From G963422445 sp963422445 (lineage in GTDB: Bacteria > Pseudomonadota > Alphaproteobacteria > Thalassobaculales > Thalassobaculaceae): a stretch of DNA of 64,000 bases. The translations under genes were made by a program, and so were the position numbers. Positions 1 to 9,491 of this stretch are shown piece by piece; the first letter of the stretch is position 1, and every line of letters starts with the position of its first letter. The notes below the pieces were generated by a model. That model was given only the letters and a program-made list of their open reading frames with translations. It was not told where the DNA came from and searched no databases. Location: NCBI GenBank assembly GCA_963422445.2, contig OY729512.2:4774001-4838000 (forward strand), written 5' to 3'.

Positions 1-978
1 CGTGCAAATCGCCAACGCGCTCGACATCAACAATCTCACCGCCAGGAAGTGGCGCAATCGTTTTGCCGAACAGGGCCTGGACGGGCTCGAAGACGAGCCG
101 CGGCCCGGCCGCCCGCGGTGCATCGATGATGACGCCGTGGCCGAGGTGGTGCGCAAGACGCTTGAAGAGAAGCCTCGGGATGCGACGCACTGGAGCACGC
201 GCTCGATGGCCCGCGAAACGGGCTACGCGCCGTCGACGATCCACCGTATCTGGCAGGCCTTTTCGCTGCAGCCGCACCGGCGCGAGACTTTCAAGCTGTC
301 TGCGGACCCCTACTTCGTGGACAAGGTGCGCGACATCGTCGGGCTCTACGTGGACCCGCCGCAGCATGCCATGGTGCTCTGTCTGGACGAGAAATCCCAG
401 GTTCAGGCCCTTGATCGCACCCAGCCACTGCTGCCGCTGCGCCCTGGCCAGGTCGAGCGACGCACCCATGACGACAAGCGCAACGGCACGACCTCGCTGT
501 TCGCCGCCCTCGACATCGCCACCGGCGCGGTCATCGGCAAGTGCTTCCGCCGCCACCGAAGCCGGGAGTTCCGCAGGGTCCTGGACCACGTCGAGGCCAA
601 CGTGCCCGAGGATCTCGACATCCACATCGTCATGGACAACTACTCGACGCACAAGACGAAGGAAGTCCGCGACGGGTTCGCCAAGCGGCCTTGCTGGCAC
701 GTGCACTTCACCCCGACATCTGCCTCATGGCTCAACCAGGTGGAGAGCTTCTTCGCCAATCTGACGGAGAAGCAGATCAGGCGCGGGGTGCACCGCTCGA
801 CCGTCGAGCTCGAGCAGGCGATCACCGCGTATATCGAGGCGGTCAACGAGGACCCCAAGCCGTTCCGATGGCACAAGTCGGCCGGCGAAATCCTCGCCGC
901 CATCAAGCGCTTCTGACTGAGAACCCGCGAACGCGCGCCAACTCACTCATAACTGTGCGAACTTCGGAATTAGGACAG
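1..978 (+). mobile_element. IS630-family element, copy 1 (5' end outside window)
   Basis: Only the right part of this element lies in the window. Its right end (GAACTTCGGAATTAGGACAG, then TA at 979-980) matches the right ends of the complete copies at 30026-31203 and 33859-35033, which end in CAGGACAC followed by TA. One base differs in the terminal repeat (G instead of C at 978). The TA that closes this element also opens the next one. Confidence 0.8.
2..916 (+). CDS. IS630-family transposase, N-terminus outside window
   Basis: DDE transposase of the IS630 family, which cuts and pastes its element into TA dinucleotides. The visible 304 residues start inside the helix-turn-helix (TARKWRNRF) and continue through the DDE domain: first Asp in CLDEKSQVQ, second in IVMDNYSTHK, Glu in SASWLNQVE. 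Compared with the complete copies in this window about 55 N-terminal residues are missing to the left. The C-terminus is about 12 residues shorter than the copy at 33919-35007 because a TGC codon has become TGA. The catalytic triad is intact. Confidence 0.85.
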   Translation: MQIANALDINNLTARKWRNRFAEQGLDGLEDEPRPGRPRCIDDDAVAEVVRKTLEEKPRDATHWSTRSMARETGYAPSTIHRIWQAFSLQPHRRETFKLSADPYFVDKVRDIVGLYVDPPQHAMVLCLDEKSQVQALDRTQPLLPLRPGQVERRTHDDKRNGTTSLFAALDIATGAVIGKCFRRHRSREFRRVLDHVEANVPEDLDIHIVMDNYSTHKTKEVRDGFAKRPCWHVHFTPTSASWLNQVESFFANLTEKQIRRGVHRSTVELEQAITAYIEAVNEDPKPFRWHKSAGEILAAIKRF

Positions 979-980
979 TA

Positions 981-2130
981 GTGGATTGATCGTTACAGGT
1001 ATATCCATTATTGTGTTTTTCTGATTTGTCGATCACGGAGGTCTGCAAGATGCGCCCTGGTGTTTCATTCACGCTCCCTTCAGGCGACCGGCGTCGCCTT
1101 GAAACGGTTGTCCCGGACCCGAAGAGCCCGCAGACGCACGTCTGGCGGGCGCGCATCGTTCTTCTGAGCGACGACGGGCTCGGCAGGATGGCCATCATGA
1201 GAGAGACCGGCAAGGCGAAGAACAGTGTCTGGCGCTGGCAGGACCGCTTCTATGGAAGACGGTGTGGACGGACTTCTGCGGGACAAGACGCGTCCGCCGG
1301 GCAAGACGCCTCTGGCTCCTGAGCCGGTAGCGAAGATCGTCGGGTTGACCCACACCTCGCCGCCTCACGCGGCGACCCACTGGACGTTGCGGGCGATGGC
1401 GAAGGCTGTGGGGGTTGCCGCTTCGAGGGTCTGGGCGGTCTGGAAGGCGCATGGCCTGATGCCGCACCGCTGGCGGCCGTTCACGCTTTCGAACGATCCC
1501 GCCTGCCTCGAGACGCTGACCGACATCGTCGGCCTCTCCGTTGCGCCGCCGGCTCACGCGGTCGTGCTGTCGATCGATGACACGTCGCCCATTCAGGCCC
1601 GCGACCGCACACAGCCCGGCCTGCCGCTGAAGAAAGGCCGCGGCGCCACCATGACACATGATTCCAGGCGCAACGGCACGACGACGCTGTTTGCCGCCCT
1701 GACCGTGCTCGACGGCACGGTCATCGGCCAGCACGCCAGTCGGCATCGCCACCAGGCGTTCCTAAGATTCCTCAACCGCATCGCGCGCACGATACCCGCC
1801 GGCGTCCCGGTCCATGCCATCCTCGACAACGACGCCACTCACAAGCACAAGGACGTCCAGGTCTGGCTCGCACGCCATCCGCGGTGGACCTTCCACGTCA
1901 CCCCCACCTCGAGCGCGTGGCTGAACGCGTTCGAAGGCGTCTTCGCCAAGCAGACACGACGCCGTCTCAAATACGGCGTCTGCCGCTCCGTACGCGACCT
2001 CCAGGACGCCATCCGCCGCGTCATCGACGAACACAACACCACCGAAGCCAAGCTCTTCGTCTGGACCGCTGATCCCGATACCATCATCGCCGCAAGAAAA
2101 AGAGGGGTTCAAACGTTGAAATCAATCCAC
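981..2130 (+). mobile_element. IS630-family element, second type
   Basis: A 1150-bp element with perfect 10-bp terminal inverted repeats, GTGGATTGAT at 981-990 and ATCAATCCAC at 2121-2130. It is flanked by TA at 979-980 and 2131-2132, the target duplication expected of the family. The left TA is also the right boundary of IS630 copy 1, so it landed exactly at the edge of that element. The right flank runs into the IS1634 pseudogene. Confidence 0.85.
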
Positions 2131-2133
2131 TAG
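1050..2133 (+). pseudogene. IS630-family transposase, frameshifted
   Basis: Translation probably starts at ATG 1050, eight bases after GGAGG. The N-terminal HTH part (NSVWRWQDRF) is in one frame and the rest (MEDGVDGLLRDK onward) is in another. The switch is at about 1250, where skipping one base joins the two cleanly. The DDE residues are present: SIDDTSPIQ, AILDNDATHK, SAWLNAFEG. The stop codon TAG uses the flanking TA plus the next base. It could be a decayed gene or one expressed by frameshifting; a single site cannot tell these apart. The sequence is clearly divergent from the other IS630 copies here. Confidence 0.75.
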
Positions 2134-2170
2134 GTGTTGCACCGGCCGCCGCCCCCGCTATCGTGCCTCC

Positions 2171-3822
2171 ATGTTCATCCGGCGCACCCGTACCCGCAGC
2201 AGCAGCGAGCACTCCTTCACCTTCCGCCTCGTGCGCTCCGAATGCACCGGCTCGAAGGTGCGACAGCGCACTCTGCTCAATCTGGGACGACACTTCGATG
2301 TCGCCCAACACGATTGACCGTCCCTGTGTCGACGCATCGACGACCTTCTCGCCGGTCAACTCCCCTTGCCTCCCGATTGCCCGCCAGCGCTGGAGTTGCA
2401 CGCTCAGCGCATCGCCGCCCAACTGCTCGCCCATGACCGCATCGGCACCGCCTCCTCGCCGGCGAGCCGGGGGGGGGGGCGCGACATCCAACACGTCGAT
2501 GTCGATTCCTTGGAGATGATTCGCCCGCGCTCGGTCGGCGTCGAGCACGTCGCGCTATGGGCGATGGACCAGCTCGGCCTGCGCACGCGGTTCGACGAAC
2601 GCGGAATCGGGGCGTCGATGAGCGCTGCCGCGATCGGCTCGATCATCGCGCGCATGACACGACCGGGCTCCGAGCGCGCCACCCGGCGCTGGCTGGGCGA
2701 GCGCAGCGCCCTGGGCTAGCTGCACCCGACGGTCACGCTTTACGACCTGACCAATACCTTCTTCGAAGGCGAGGCGCGCGGCCAACCGAAGGCGCTATGC
2801 GGACACTCCAAGGACAAGCGCACCGATTGCCCGTTGCTCACCCTGGGGATGGTGCTCGACGCCAGCGGCTTCGTGCGCCGCTCCCAAGTCTTCGCCGGCA
2901 ACGTGCGCGAGCACCGGACGCTGGCCGAGATGCTCGATGCGCTCAACGCCCCGCGGCCGCCCTGGTGGTGAGGGACCGCGGCATCGCCACCGAGGACCGC
3001 GTGCCGTGGCTGCGTGAGCACCGCTACCGCTACTTGGTGGTCAGCCGCGAACGTACCCGGCACTTCGACCCCGAGGCGGCACTGCGCATCGAGACCGCGT
3101 CGAATCACGGCGTGCATCTGCACAAGGTGCTGTCCGATGATGGCCAGGAGATGCGCCTGTACGGCTTCTCCGAGGAGCGCGGCATCGTCGAGCGCTTCGC
3201 CCGGCGCTTCGAGACCGCCCTCACCGAACTCTGCGAAGGGCTGTCCAGACCGCGCACCCAGAAACGACGCGACAAGGTTTGGCAACGCATCGGTCGGCTC
3301 AAGGAGACAAGCCGCGGCATCGCCCAGCACTAGGACATCGAACGCGCCACGGCCGTGCGCTTCACCCGTCGAGCGCTCCCCGGCTCGATGATGACCCATC
3401 CGGGCGTGTACTGCCTGCGCAGCAATCAAACCGAATGGGACGAAGCCACCCTGTGGCGCACCGACTTCACCCTGACCGACATCGAAGCGGTGTTCCGGTC
3501 GCTGACATCCGAACTCGGGCTACGCCCGATCTATCACCACAAGCCGATTCGCGCTGAAGGGCATCTGTTCATCACCGTGATCGCGTATCAACGCGTGCAG
3601 ATGATCCGTACACGGCTGCGTCAATGCGCTGAGAGCGCCAGTTGGACCACACTACGGCGCACTCTCGAAGGCTAGCAACGCATTACCGCCACCTTCCGTC
3701 GCGCCGACGGACGCACCGTGCACGTGCGCAAAGCGACGCGTGTCGAACCGCCTCAGCAGGCGATCTACGACGCCTTGAGTATCGGTGGCGCGCCGGGAGG
3801 GATCCGCAAGACGATCATCTAA
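2171..3822 (+). pseudogene. IS1634-family transposase, multiply broken
   Basis: The N-terminus MFIRRTRTRSSSEHSF is typical of IS1634 (IS4 superfamily) transposases. The homologous protein then runs through several frames: an Asp-containing motif YDLTNTFFEG near 2739, GHSKDKRTDCPLLTL near 2800, RDRGIATEDRV near 2970, a long stretch to a stop near 3330, and a C-terminal piece GLRPIYHHKPIRAEGH near 3520. At least two frameshifts and four in-frame stops separate these parts, so no functional protein is made. A full family member is about 550-600 residues, which fits the span. The exact element ends were not identified. Confidence 0.8.
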
Positions 3823-3920
3823 GCGGTCCTCAGGCACGCACTTGTAGTGACACTCGCCGTCTTCGCTCATCGTAACTGCATGATGTGAAAAGAGATTGTC
3901 TGAAGGGTGGTAAACTTGGG

Positions 3921-4109
3921 TTAATGGACCGTCGATTATCCTGTGCCACCCCACCCAACTTCCCGCTCGGCCAGGCAGATGAGGCTCCACCGCCAGACCC
4001 TGGCCGAGATGTCGTGACGCCGATGAGCCAATCCCATCAGTCACCTCCATGAACCATCGAGTGATACCGACAGATAGGATAGAGGAACATCTCTCGTGAC
4101 GATACTATC
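3921..4109 (-). pseudogene. IS5-family (IS427 group) transposase fragment
   Basis: This stretch is closely similar to the 5' part of the IS427-type element at 56112-56959: the same EPHLPGRAG coding region, the same upstream sequence and the same terminal end GACACTATC/GATACTATC followed by TA (4110-4111). Only the element's start is left; the rest is missing at about 3921, near the end of the IS1634 pseudogene. No function is expected. Confidence 0.75.
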
Positions 4110-4111
4110 TA

Positions 4112-4417
4112 GCCACTAACACTGGCCGGCAACGATGATTCCGGACCGTCTCGTTTCTACGCGGTTGCGACAGTCACCCAGGATCCGGCGGCAAGGCTTG
4201 CCGGTTGCGGCGTCATGCCCGTGACCATGAACACCGGGACATCCGAAGGCACGGGCGTCGTCAACGATATAATCGCCAACGCCGCCCGCACATCTTCAAC
4301 ATACCGGACCCGGCGCCCGATCCCGGACTTCGGTACGCCTCACAGGAGGCGGGATCGGCCCCCGCCGATTCCTTGCGCAACTCTCTACTAGCCACTGCAC
4401 CTGCGTCTAACGGCAAG
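4112..4417. other. Intergenic stretch with no gene recognised
   Basis: Between the IS5 fragment and the BCCT transporter there is a short open plus-strand stretch (about 4128-4390) with no recognisable domain or convincing start. It may be a decayed gene piece carried in with the ISs. No RNA gene or clear terminator was seen. Confidence 0.4.
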
Positions 4418-6076
4418 CTACGCGTGCAACTCGCCACTGAGACTGGTGCCGTCGGGCGCCTTGGCCGCTCCGGAAGCAGGAACCGCGCTTGGATCTTCGC
4501 GCAACGATTTGACGACGCCGTAGGTCATCGCCAACAGGATTACGCTCACCGGCAGCGCAGCCGCAATGGATGCGGTTTGCAAGGCTTGGAGCCCTCCGGC
4601 CAGCAAGAGCGCCGCCGCCACTAATCCCTCGCCCAGACCCCAGACGATACGGAACCGATGCGGCGGATTATCGTCGCCCATGGAGAGCATCGTTGTAATG
4701 ACCAACGTACCGGAATCAGATGAGGTGATGAACCATGTCGCCAACAGGAGCGTCGCCAACGCCGCCATCGCCCAATTCAACGCGGCAAACGTTGTGACCT
4801 GGTCGATCGTCGCATAGAGCGCAGCAGGCAGATTCCAGTTTCTGACCAGATCCGCGATACCGGCGGTTCCCACACCTCCCGCAGCGTTCAGCTCGGCAAA
4901 CATGGCGCTGCCGCCGAAGATGCAAAGCCAGAAGAATGCGATCGTTGTCGGTACGAACATGACGCCGACCATGAATTCGCGAATTGTCCGTCCCCGGCTG
5001 ATACGAGCGATGAACATTCCAACGAACGGAGCCCAGGATATCCACCAACCCCAGTAGAAAATTGTCCAGCCGCCCTGCCAGGACGCCGCGCCCGGTTCGT
5101 TGAAGATCTGGAAGCCCATCGGGACCACGTTCCAGAGATAATCGCCGGTCGCGGTGATGAAGAAACCCATCAGCCATTTCGTCGGCCCGCCGAACAGGAA
5201 GAATGCAAGCAATACGACGCTCAGCCAGATATTCCATTCGGAAATGATCCGGATCCCTTTCCCGACGCCCGACACCGCCGACAATGTCGCGACGACCGAG
5301 ATCAGGGCAATCAGGACGACCTGGGTCAGTACGCCGGCATCGATGCCGAAAAGGTGATTGAGGCCGGCCGCCATCTGACTGACCCCCAATCCCAGCGAAG
5401 TAGCGACCCCGAAGACCGTGCCAAAGACCGCCAGCAGATCAACGGCATGGCCGATCGGGCCATAGATCCTGTCGCCGATGACCGGGTAAAGCGAGGATCG
5501 GAGCGTCAATGGCAATTTCTTGCGGAATCCGAAATACGCCAGACTGAGCCCGACCATCACGTAAACCGACCAGCCGTGAAAACCCCAATGGAAATAGGTT
5601 ACGCGCAATGCGCTGACGGCCCGGGCCTCGTTCATCGCCACGGCGCCTGCCTGGTCGGCGAATGGATTGTTCGGATAACCCCAAGGTGCGGTATTGTCGA
5701 AGTAGAACATCGGCTCGGCGATGCCGAAGAACAGGAGGCCAATCCCGACCCCTGCCGAAAACAGCATCGCGAACCATGAGAAGTTGGAAAATTCGGGCCT
5801 GCTGTCGTCGTCGCCGAGACGGATGTTTCCGAAACGGCTGAACATCAGATAAAAGCAGACGAACATCATCACGATGAAAGCGCTGACATAATACCAGTTC
5901 AACGCTGACTCGATCCAGCCGCGCACCGCCGCATAAATGGAATTTGCGAAATCGACGTTGAGGACGGTGAACACGACGAAGGCCACGACCATGCCCTTCG
6001 CCGCAATTCCCATCCCCGGATGAAGCCCCTTCCACAACCCTGTTATGGCAACAAGTTCCGATCGTTGGTTCTGCAT
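4418..6076 (-). CDS. BCCT-family transporter (betaine/choline/carnitine type)
   Basis: A secondary transporter of the inner membrane that takes up trimethylammonium compounds such as choline, glycine betaine or carnitine, driven by ions. The 552 residues carry about 12 hydrophobic segments. The family's aromatic signature is clear near residue 330-360: WWISWAPFVGMF followed by ARISRGRTIREF. An earlier GVGIGLLFFGIAEP segment is the conserved glycine-rich stretch. The substrate cannot be told from sequence, and the size is usual for the family. It lies at the 3' side of the DUF1467-mce-rnj string but is separated from it by about 280 bp, so it is probably transcribed alone. In many relatives proS sits about here; it is absent from this window. 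Confidence 0.9.
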   Translation of the reverse strand: MQNQRSELVAITGLWKGLHPGMGIAAKGMVVAFVVFTVLNVDFANSIYAAVRGWIESALNWYYVSAFIVMMFVCFYLMFSRFGNIRLGDDDSRPEFSNFSWFAMLFSAGVGIGLLFFGIAEPMFYFDNTAPWGYPNNPFADQAGAVAMNEARAVSALRVTYFHWGFHGWSVYVMVGLSLAYFGFRKKLPLTLRSSLYPVIGDRIYGPIGHAVDLLAVFGTVFGVATSLGLGVSQMAAGLNHLFGIDAGVLTQVVLIALISVVATLSAVSGVGKGIRIISEWNIWLSVVLLAFFLFGGPTKWLMGFFITATGDYLWNVVPMGFQIFNEPGAASWQGGWTIFYWGWWISWAPFVGMFIARISRGRTIREFMVGVMFVPTTIAFFWLCIFGGSAMFAELNAAGGVGTAGIADLVRNWNLPAALYATIDQVTTFAALNWAMAALATLLLATWFITSSDSGTLVITTMLSMGDDNPPHRFRIVWGLGEGLVAAALLLAGGLQALQTASIAAALPVSVILLAMTYGVVKSLREDPSAVPASGAAKAPDGTSLSGELHA

Positions 6077-6159
6077 GACAGCTACCTCTCCAGATGCGAA
6101 GTCGCGGCAGGATCGTGGAATATCACGACACAGGTCGCTCCGTCGTCGTCTTCACTTTA

Positions 6160-6357
6160 TCAGCCTGACTGTGGATCAACGAACATTGAAGCGCAATACC
6201 GAATTTGAGACCCGCAAGCCGATTGGATGCAGCATGGCGCGGCAAGACAAGTCCGCGCCAGCGATAACACCACGGACCACGCCAGACGCGCCGAACCCGA
6301 CATCAGAATCGGAACGGCAACTGATATCACGACGATGCCGGCCAGGCCAGCGATCAC
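6160..6357 (-). CDS. Small hydrophobic ORF coupled to the DUF1467 gene (uncertain)
   Basis: A 65-codon reading frame beginning with GTG that overlaps the TGA of the DUF1467 gene (GTGA). The first 40 residues are hydrophobic (GLAGIVVISVAVPILM), compatible with one or two membrane helices; the rest is Cys-containing and unremarkable. No family is recognised and there is no ribosome-binding site beyond possible translational coupling. It may be a chance frame. Confidence 0.25.
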   Translation of the reverse strand: MIAGLAGIVVISVAVPILMSGSARLAWSVVLSLARTCLAAPCCIQSACGSQIRYCASMFVDPQSG

Positions 6358-6602
6358 GGCTGCCGGGCCATCTCCCGAAACGAGATCAGGTCGGCTTCAA
6401 TAACCGCATGGATCACTGCCCATAACACCGCCGCCAGAACCGTTGCCGCCAAAGCCTTCTTCCAGAGATGCGTCTTTTCCGGCGCGCCGGCATCATGTCC
6501 GGCCTCGACAGTCTCGGTTCGGCGCACACCAACCGGCAACGCCATGATGAACACCCACCACCACAGCAACAGATAAACCACAATACCGGAAGCAATTCCC
6601 AT
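6354..6602 (-). CDS. DUF1467 family membrane protein
   Basis: An 82-residue protein with two predicted transmembrane helices (YLLLWWWVFIMALPVGVR and ALAATVLAAVLWAVIHAVI). This is the size and layout of the alphaproteobacterial DUF1467 family, whose function is unknown. It directly follows the methylmalonyl-CoA epimerase gene, the usual neighbour of this family, with a gap of 6 bp, so the two are likely co-transcribed. Confidence 0.75.
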   Translation of the reverse strand: MGIASGIVVYLLLWWWVFIMALPVGVRRTETVEAGHDAGAPEKTHLWKKALAATVLAAVLWAVIHAVIEADLISFREMARQP

Positions 6603-6608
6603 CCGCCG

Positions 6609-7013
6609 TCATGCCTGTTCGAGTTCGATCAGAGTACCGGCAAAGTCCTTCGGATGGAGGAACAGGACCAACTTGCCATGAGCACCGATCTTCGGTTCGC
6701 CATCACCCAGAACGCGAGCGCCGGAAGCCCGCAGCGTATTCCTCGCAGCCAGAATATTGTCGACCTCGTAGCAGACATGATGCATGCCGCCGGACGGATT
6801 ACGATCCAGAAACGTCTGAATGGGCGAATTCTCACCATACGGCTGCAGGAGTTCGATCTTGGTATTCGGCAATGTCACGAACACCACCGTCACGCCATGC
6901 TCCGGCAGGTTCTCGGGCAGACTGACATTTGCGCCTAGGGTGTCGCGATACGACGCAACTGCTACCTCAAGATCCGGAACCGCAATCGCGACATGGTTCA
7001 AACGCCCGATCAT
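6609..7013 (-). CDS. mce: Methylmalonyl-CoA epimerase
   Basis: Interconverts the R and S forms of methylmalonyl-CoA in propionyl-CoA breakdown. The 134-residue protein is a single vicinal-oxygen-chelate domain pair. Metal ligands are visible: His7 in LNHVAIAV, His in GGMHHVCYEV and the terminal Glu in GTLIELEQA. The start was set at ATG 7013, preceded by GAGGGTGG, because it gives the family's usual length; an upstream ATG at 7043 would overlap the RNase J stop. It lies in the rnj-mce-DUF1467 string. Confidence 0.88.
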   Translation of the reverse strand: MIGRLNHVAIAVPDLEVAVASYRDTLGANVSLPENLPEHGVTVVFVTLPNTKIELLQPYGENSPIQTFLDRNPSGGMHHVCYEVDNILAARNTLRASGARVLGDGEPKIGAHGKLVLFLHPKDFAGTLIELEQA

Positions 7014-7026
7014 CGCCGTACCACCC

Positions 7027-8697
7027 TCATGCCCGCACCACATGCACCGAGGTCACCGGGCGTTTGCCGAACTCGTTTCGGACCAGTCTCCCGACAGCCC
7101 GCCGCGCCGCCTCGGCGACAGCATTATCCGATTTGCGCTGATTGGCCGGCAAGCCGTCAATCGTGGAACGGATCAAATCAGCGAGGGTATCGTCGAAGGC
7201 AACGCCGTCCTTGCCATCATGGACCCCTGTAACGCTCAGCAACGGGTCATCACGGCACACACCGCGACGGTCGAGTACGACGGTCGTCGCCACGCTGCCG
7301 TTATGCAGCATCTTGCGGCGGTCGCCGATAACGCCACTGTCAAGCCGCCGTAATCGCGGACCATCGACGGCAAGGCTTGACGCGGAAACCGAACCGATAA
7401 TTTCCGGCATGCCCGGCCCAAGGCGCAGAACACTGCCATTGCTCGGGATCAGCACCGACGGCACCTGGCAAGACCGGGCCAGGCGAGCATGCTCGATCAA
7501 ATGCCGGGCATCGCCATGAGCCGGTATCGCGATCTCGGGCCGAATCAACTGATACATTTCGATCAGATCATCGCGCGCCGGGTGGCCGGAAACATGGACA
7601 TGCCAATGACGCTCTGTCACCACATTGACACCGCGAGCCATGAGGCAGCTCTGGATCCGGGCAATCGCTCTTTCATTGCCTGGAATCTCCCGCGATGAAA
7701 AAACCACCATGTCACCGCGGTCCAGACTGACACTCCGATGCGACTGTTCGGCAATCCGCGCCAAGGCCGCTCGAGGTTCACCCTGACTACCGGTGCAGAT
7801 CATCACCAGCTTGCCTTCCGGGATGTAACCGATATCGGACTCGGTCACGAACTCCGGGATATCAAGCAGATATCCGTTCTCCCGTGCGACCTCATTCATC
7901 CGCAACAATGACCGCCCGACAAGCGCGCAATGGCGGCCATTCCGTTCAGCCGCCAACGCCACACTGTGCAAGCGTGCAACATTGGACGCGAAACAGGTCA
8001 CGGCTACCCGTTGTTTCTGACCGGCGAACAAATCCGTCAAGGACTCGACCAGTTCGGATTCCGAGCCAGTCCGGCCAGGAATATCGACATTAGTCGAATC
8101 GCCGATCATCGCCAGCACACCCTCGGCAGCCACCGCTTCCAGAGCCGAAAAATCGGTAACCTTACCGATCTGCGGCTGCGGGTCGAACTTCCAGTCGCCA
8201 GTGTGCAAAACCGTACCGACGCCGCAGCGCAACACCACGCCGTTGGGCTCGGGGATCGAATGTGTCAGCCCGATCAGTTCGACCTCGAAGGGACCGACCA
8301 CAAAATTCCCTGACAGCGGCACTTCGACCAGATCGACCTGCTGGAGCAGACCGGCATCGGCCAACTTGCGACGCACCAGCGAAGCGGTAAATGGCGTTGC
8401 GAAGATACGGCAGCGTAGTCGCTCCCAGAGATAGGGCACGGCGCCGATATGGTCCTCGTGACCGTGCGTCAGGATCAGGCCGGCGAGGTCACCACGATGA
8501 CGCTCGATGAAAGCCGGATCCGGCATGATGACATCGACACCGGGAGTCGAATCATCACCAAAGGTGATGCCGAGATCGACCATCAACCACTTGCCGCCAT
8601 AATGATAAAGATTGAGATTCATCCCGATCTCGTCAGCACCCCCTAACGGGAGAAACAGCAGATCCTCGGGATCTGCGACAAAATCGTCTTTCGTCAT
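7027..8697 (-). CDS. rnj: Ribonuclease J
   Basis: Metallo-beta-lactamase/beta-CASP ribonuclease with 5'-3' exo- and endonuclease activity in mRNA decay and RNA maturation. The 556 residues show the zinc motif HGHEDH near residue 80, the beta-CASP motifs CTGSQGEP and HVSGHPARDD, and a C-terminal domain. The length matches the alphaproteobacterial family. Its start overlaps the end of coaX (ATGA type), indicating translational coupling within the birA-coaX-rnj-mce group. Confidence 0.92.
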   Translation of the reverse strand: MTKDDFVADPEDLLFLPLGGADEIGMNLNLYHYGGKWLMVDLGITFGDDSTPGVDVIMPDPAFIERHRGDLAGLILTHGHEDHIGAVPYLWERLRCRIFATPFTASLVRRKLADAGLLQQVDLVEVPLSGNFVVGPFEVELIGLTHSIPEPNGVVLRCGVGTVLHTGDWKFDPQPQIGKVTDFSALEAVAAEGVLAMIGDSTNVDIPGRTGSESELVESLTDLFAGQKQRVAVTCFASNVARLHSVALAAERNGRHCALVGRSLLRMNEVARENGYLLDIPEFVTESDIGYIPEGKLVMICTGSQGEPRAALARIAEQSHRSVSLDRGDMVVFSSREIPGNERAIARIQSCLMARGVNVVTERHWHVHVSGHPARDDLIEMYQLIRPEIAIPAHGDARHLIEHARLARSCQVPSVLIPSNGSVLRLGPGMPEIIGSVSASSLAVDGPRLRRLDSGVIGDRRKMLHNGSVATTVVLDRRGVCRDDPLLSVTGVHDGKDGVAFDDTLADLIRSTIDGLPANQRKSDNAVAEAARRAVGRLVRNEFGKRPVTSVHVVRA

Positions 8698-9491
8698 CGC
8701 TTGTTGCGCTGGTAAATCAATACAAGTCCTCTCAAGGTAATGTCTGGATCAACATGCTGAATTGCATCGGTATGGGTCGTGAAAATCGGGGCAAGCCCCC
8801 CGGTCGCGATGACCGTCATGGGTTCGCCATACTCGATCCTGATTCGACTGACGAGACCTTCGATCAAACTGACATAGCCCCAGAAGATCCCCGCATGCAT
8901 CGCGTCGCGAGTCGACCGGCCGATGACCTCAGCCAGGCCGGTATTGTCGGCCCGGGACGGCGGTTCGATAACGATGCGCGGCAGCTGTGCAGCGGCGCGA
9001 TACAGCGCCTCGAGAGACAGATTGATACCCGGTGCGATGACGCCGCCGGCATAGCCACCATCTGCCTCCACCACGTCGAAGGTGGTCGCGGTACCAAAAT
9101 CGATAACAATCAACGGCCCGTCATACCGGTCGCCGGCACCGACCGCATTGACCACCCGGTCAGCCCCGATTTCCCGCGGATTGTCGATCCGGATCTCGAT
9201 ACCCGGATCGACGCCATCCGATCCGATCACCATTGGCTCGTGCCCGAAATGCCGGCGGCACAGCGTCTTCAGGCTGAAGACCGTCTCCGGCACCACATTT
9301 GCGATGATGATGTCCTCGACCGCTGACACCGACAGACCATTCAGCACCAGCAGTTGCGTCAGCCACACCCCGTATTCGTCCGCCGTACGGGCGGCATTGG
9401 TCGATGTCCGCCATGATCCATGGCAGGTCTCACCATCAAACACGGCAAACACGGTATTGGTATTGCCGCAATCAATCGCAAGCAGCATCAC
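8694..9491 (-). CDS. coaX: Type III pantothenate kinase
   Basis: Phosphorylates pantothenate, the first step of coenzyme A synthesis. The 265 residues belong to the ASKHA fold: N-terminal phosphate-binding motif AIDCGNTNT, pantothenate-site motif GADRVVNAVGA near residue 109, and IDFGTATTFDVV. Type III enzymes need a monovalent cation and are not feedback-inhibited by CoA. The gene overlaps birA upstream and rnj downstream by 4 bp, so all three are probably made from one message. ATG 9488 is an alternative start. Confidence 0.92.
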   Translation of the reverse strand: MMLLAIDCGNTNTVFAVFDGETCHGSWRTSTNAARTADEYGVWLTQLLVLNGLSVSAVEDIIIANVVPETVFSLKTLCRRHFGHEPMVIGSDGVDPGIEIRIDNPREIGADRVVNAVGAGDRYDGPLIVIDFGTATTFDVVEADGGYAGGVIAPGINLSLEALYRAAAQLPRIVIEPPSRADNTGLAEVIGRSTRDAMHAGIFWGYVSLIEGLVSRIRIEYGEPMTVIATGGLAPIFTTHTDAIQHVDPDITLRGLVLIYQRNKR

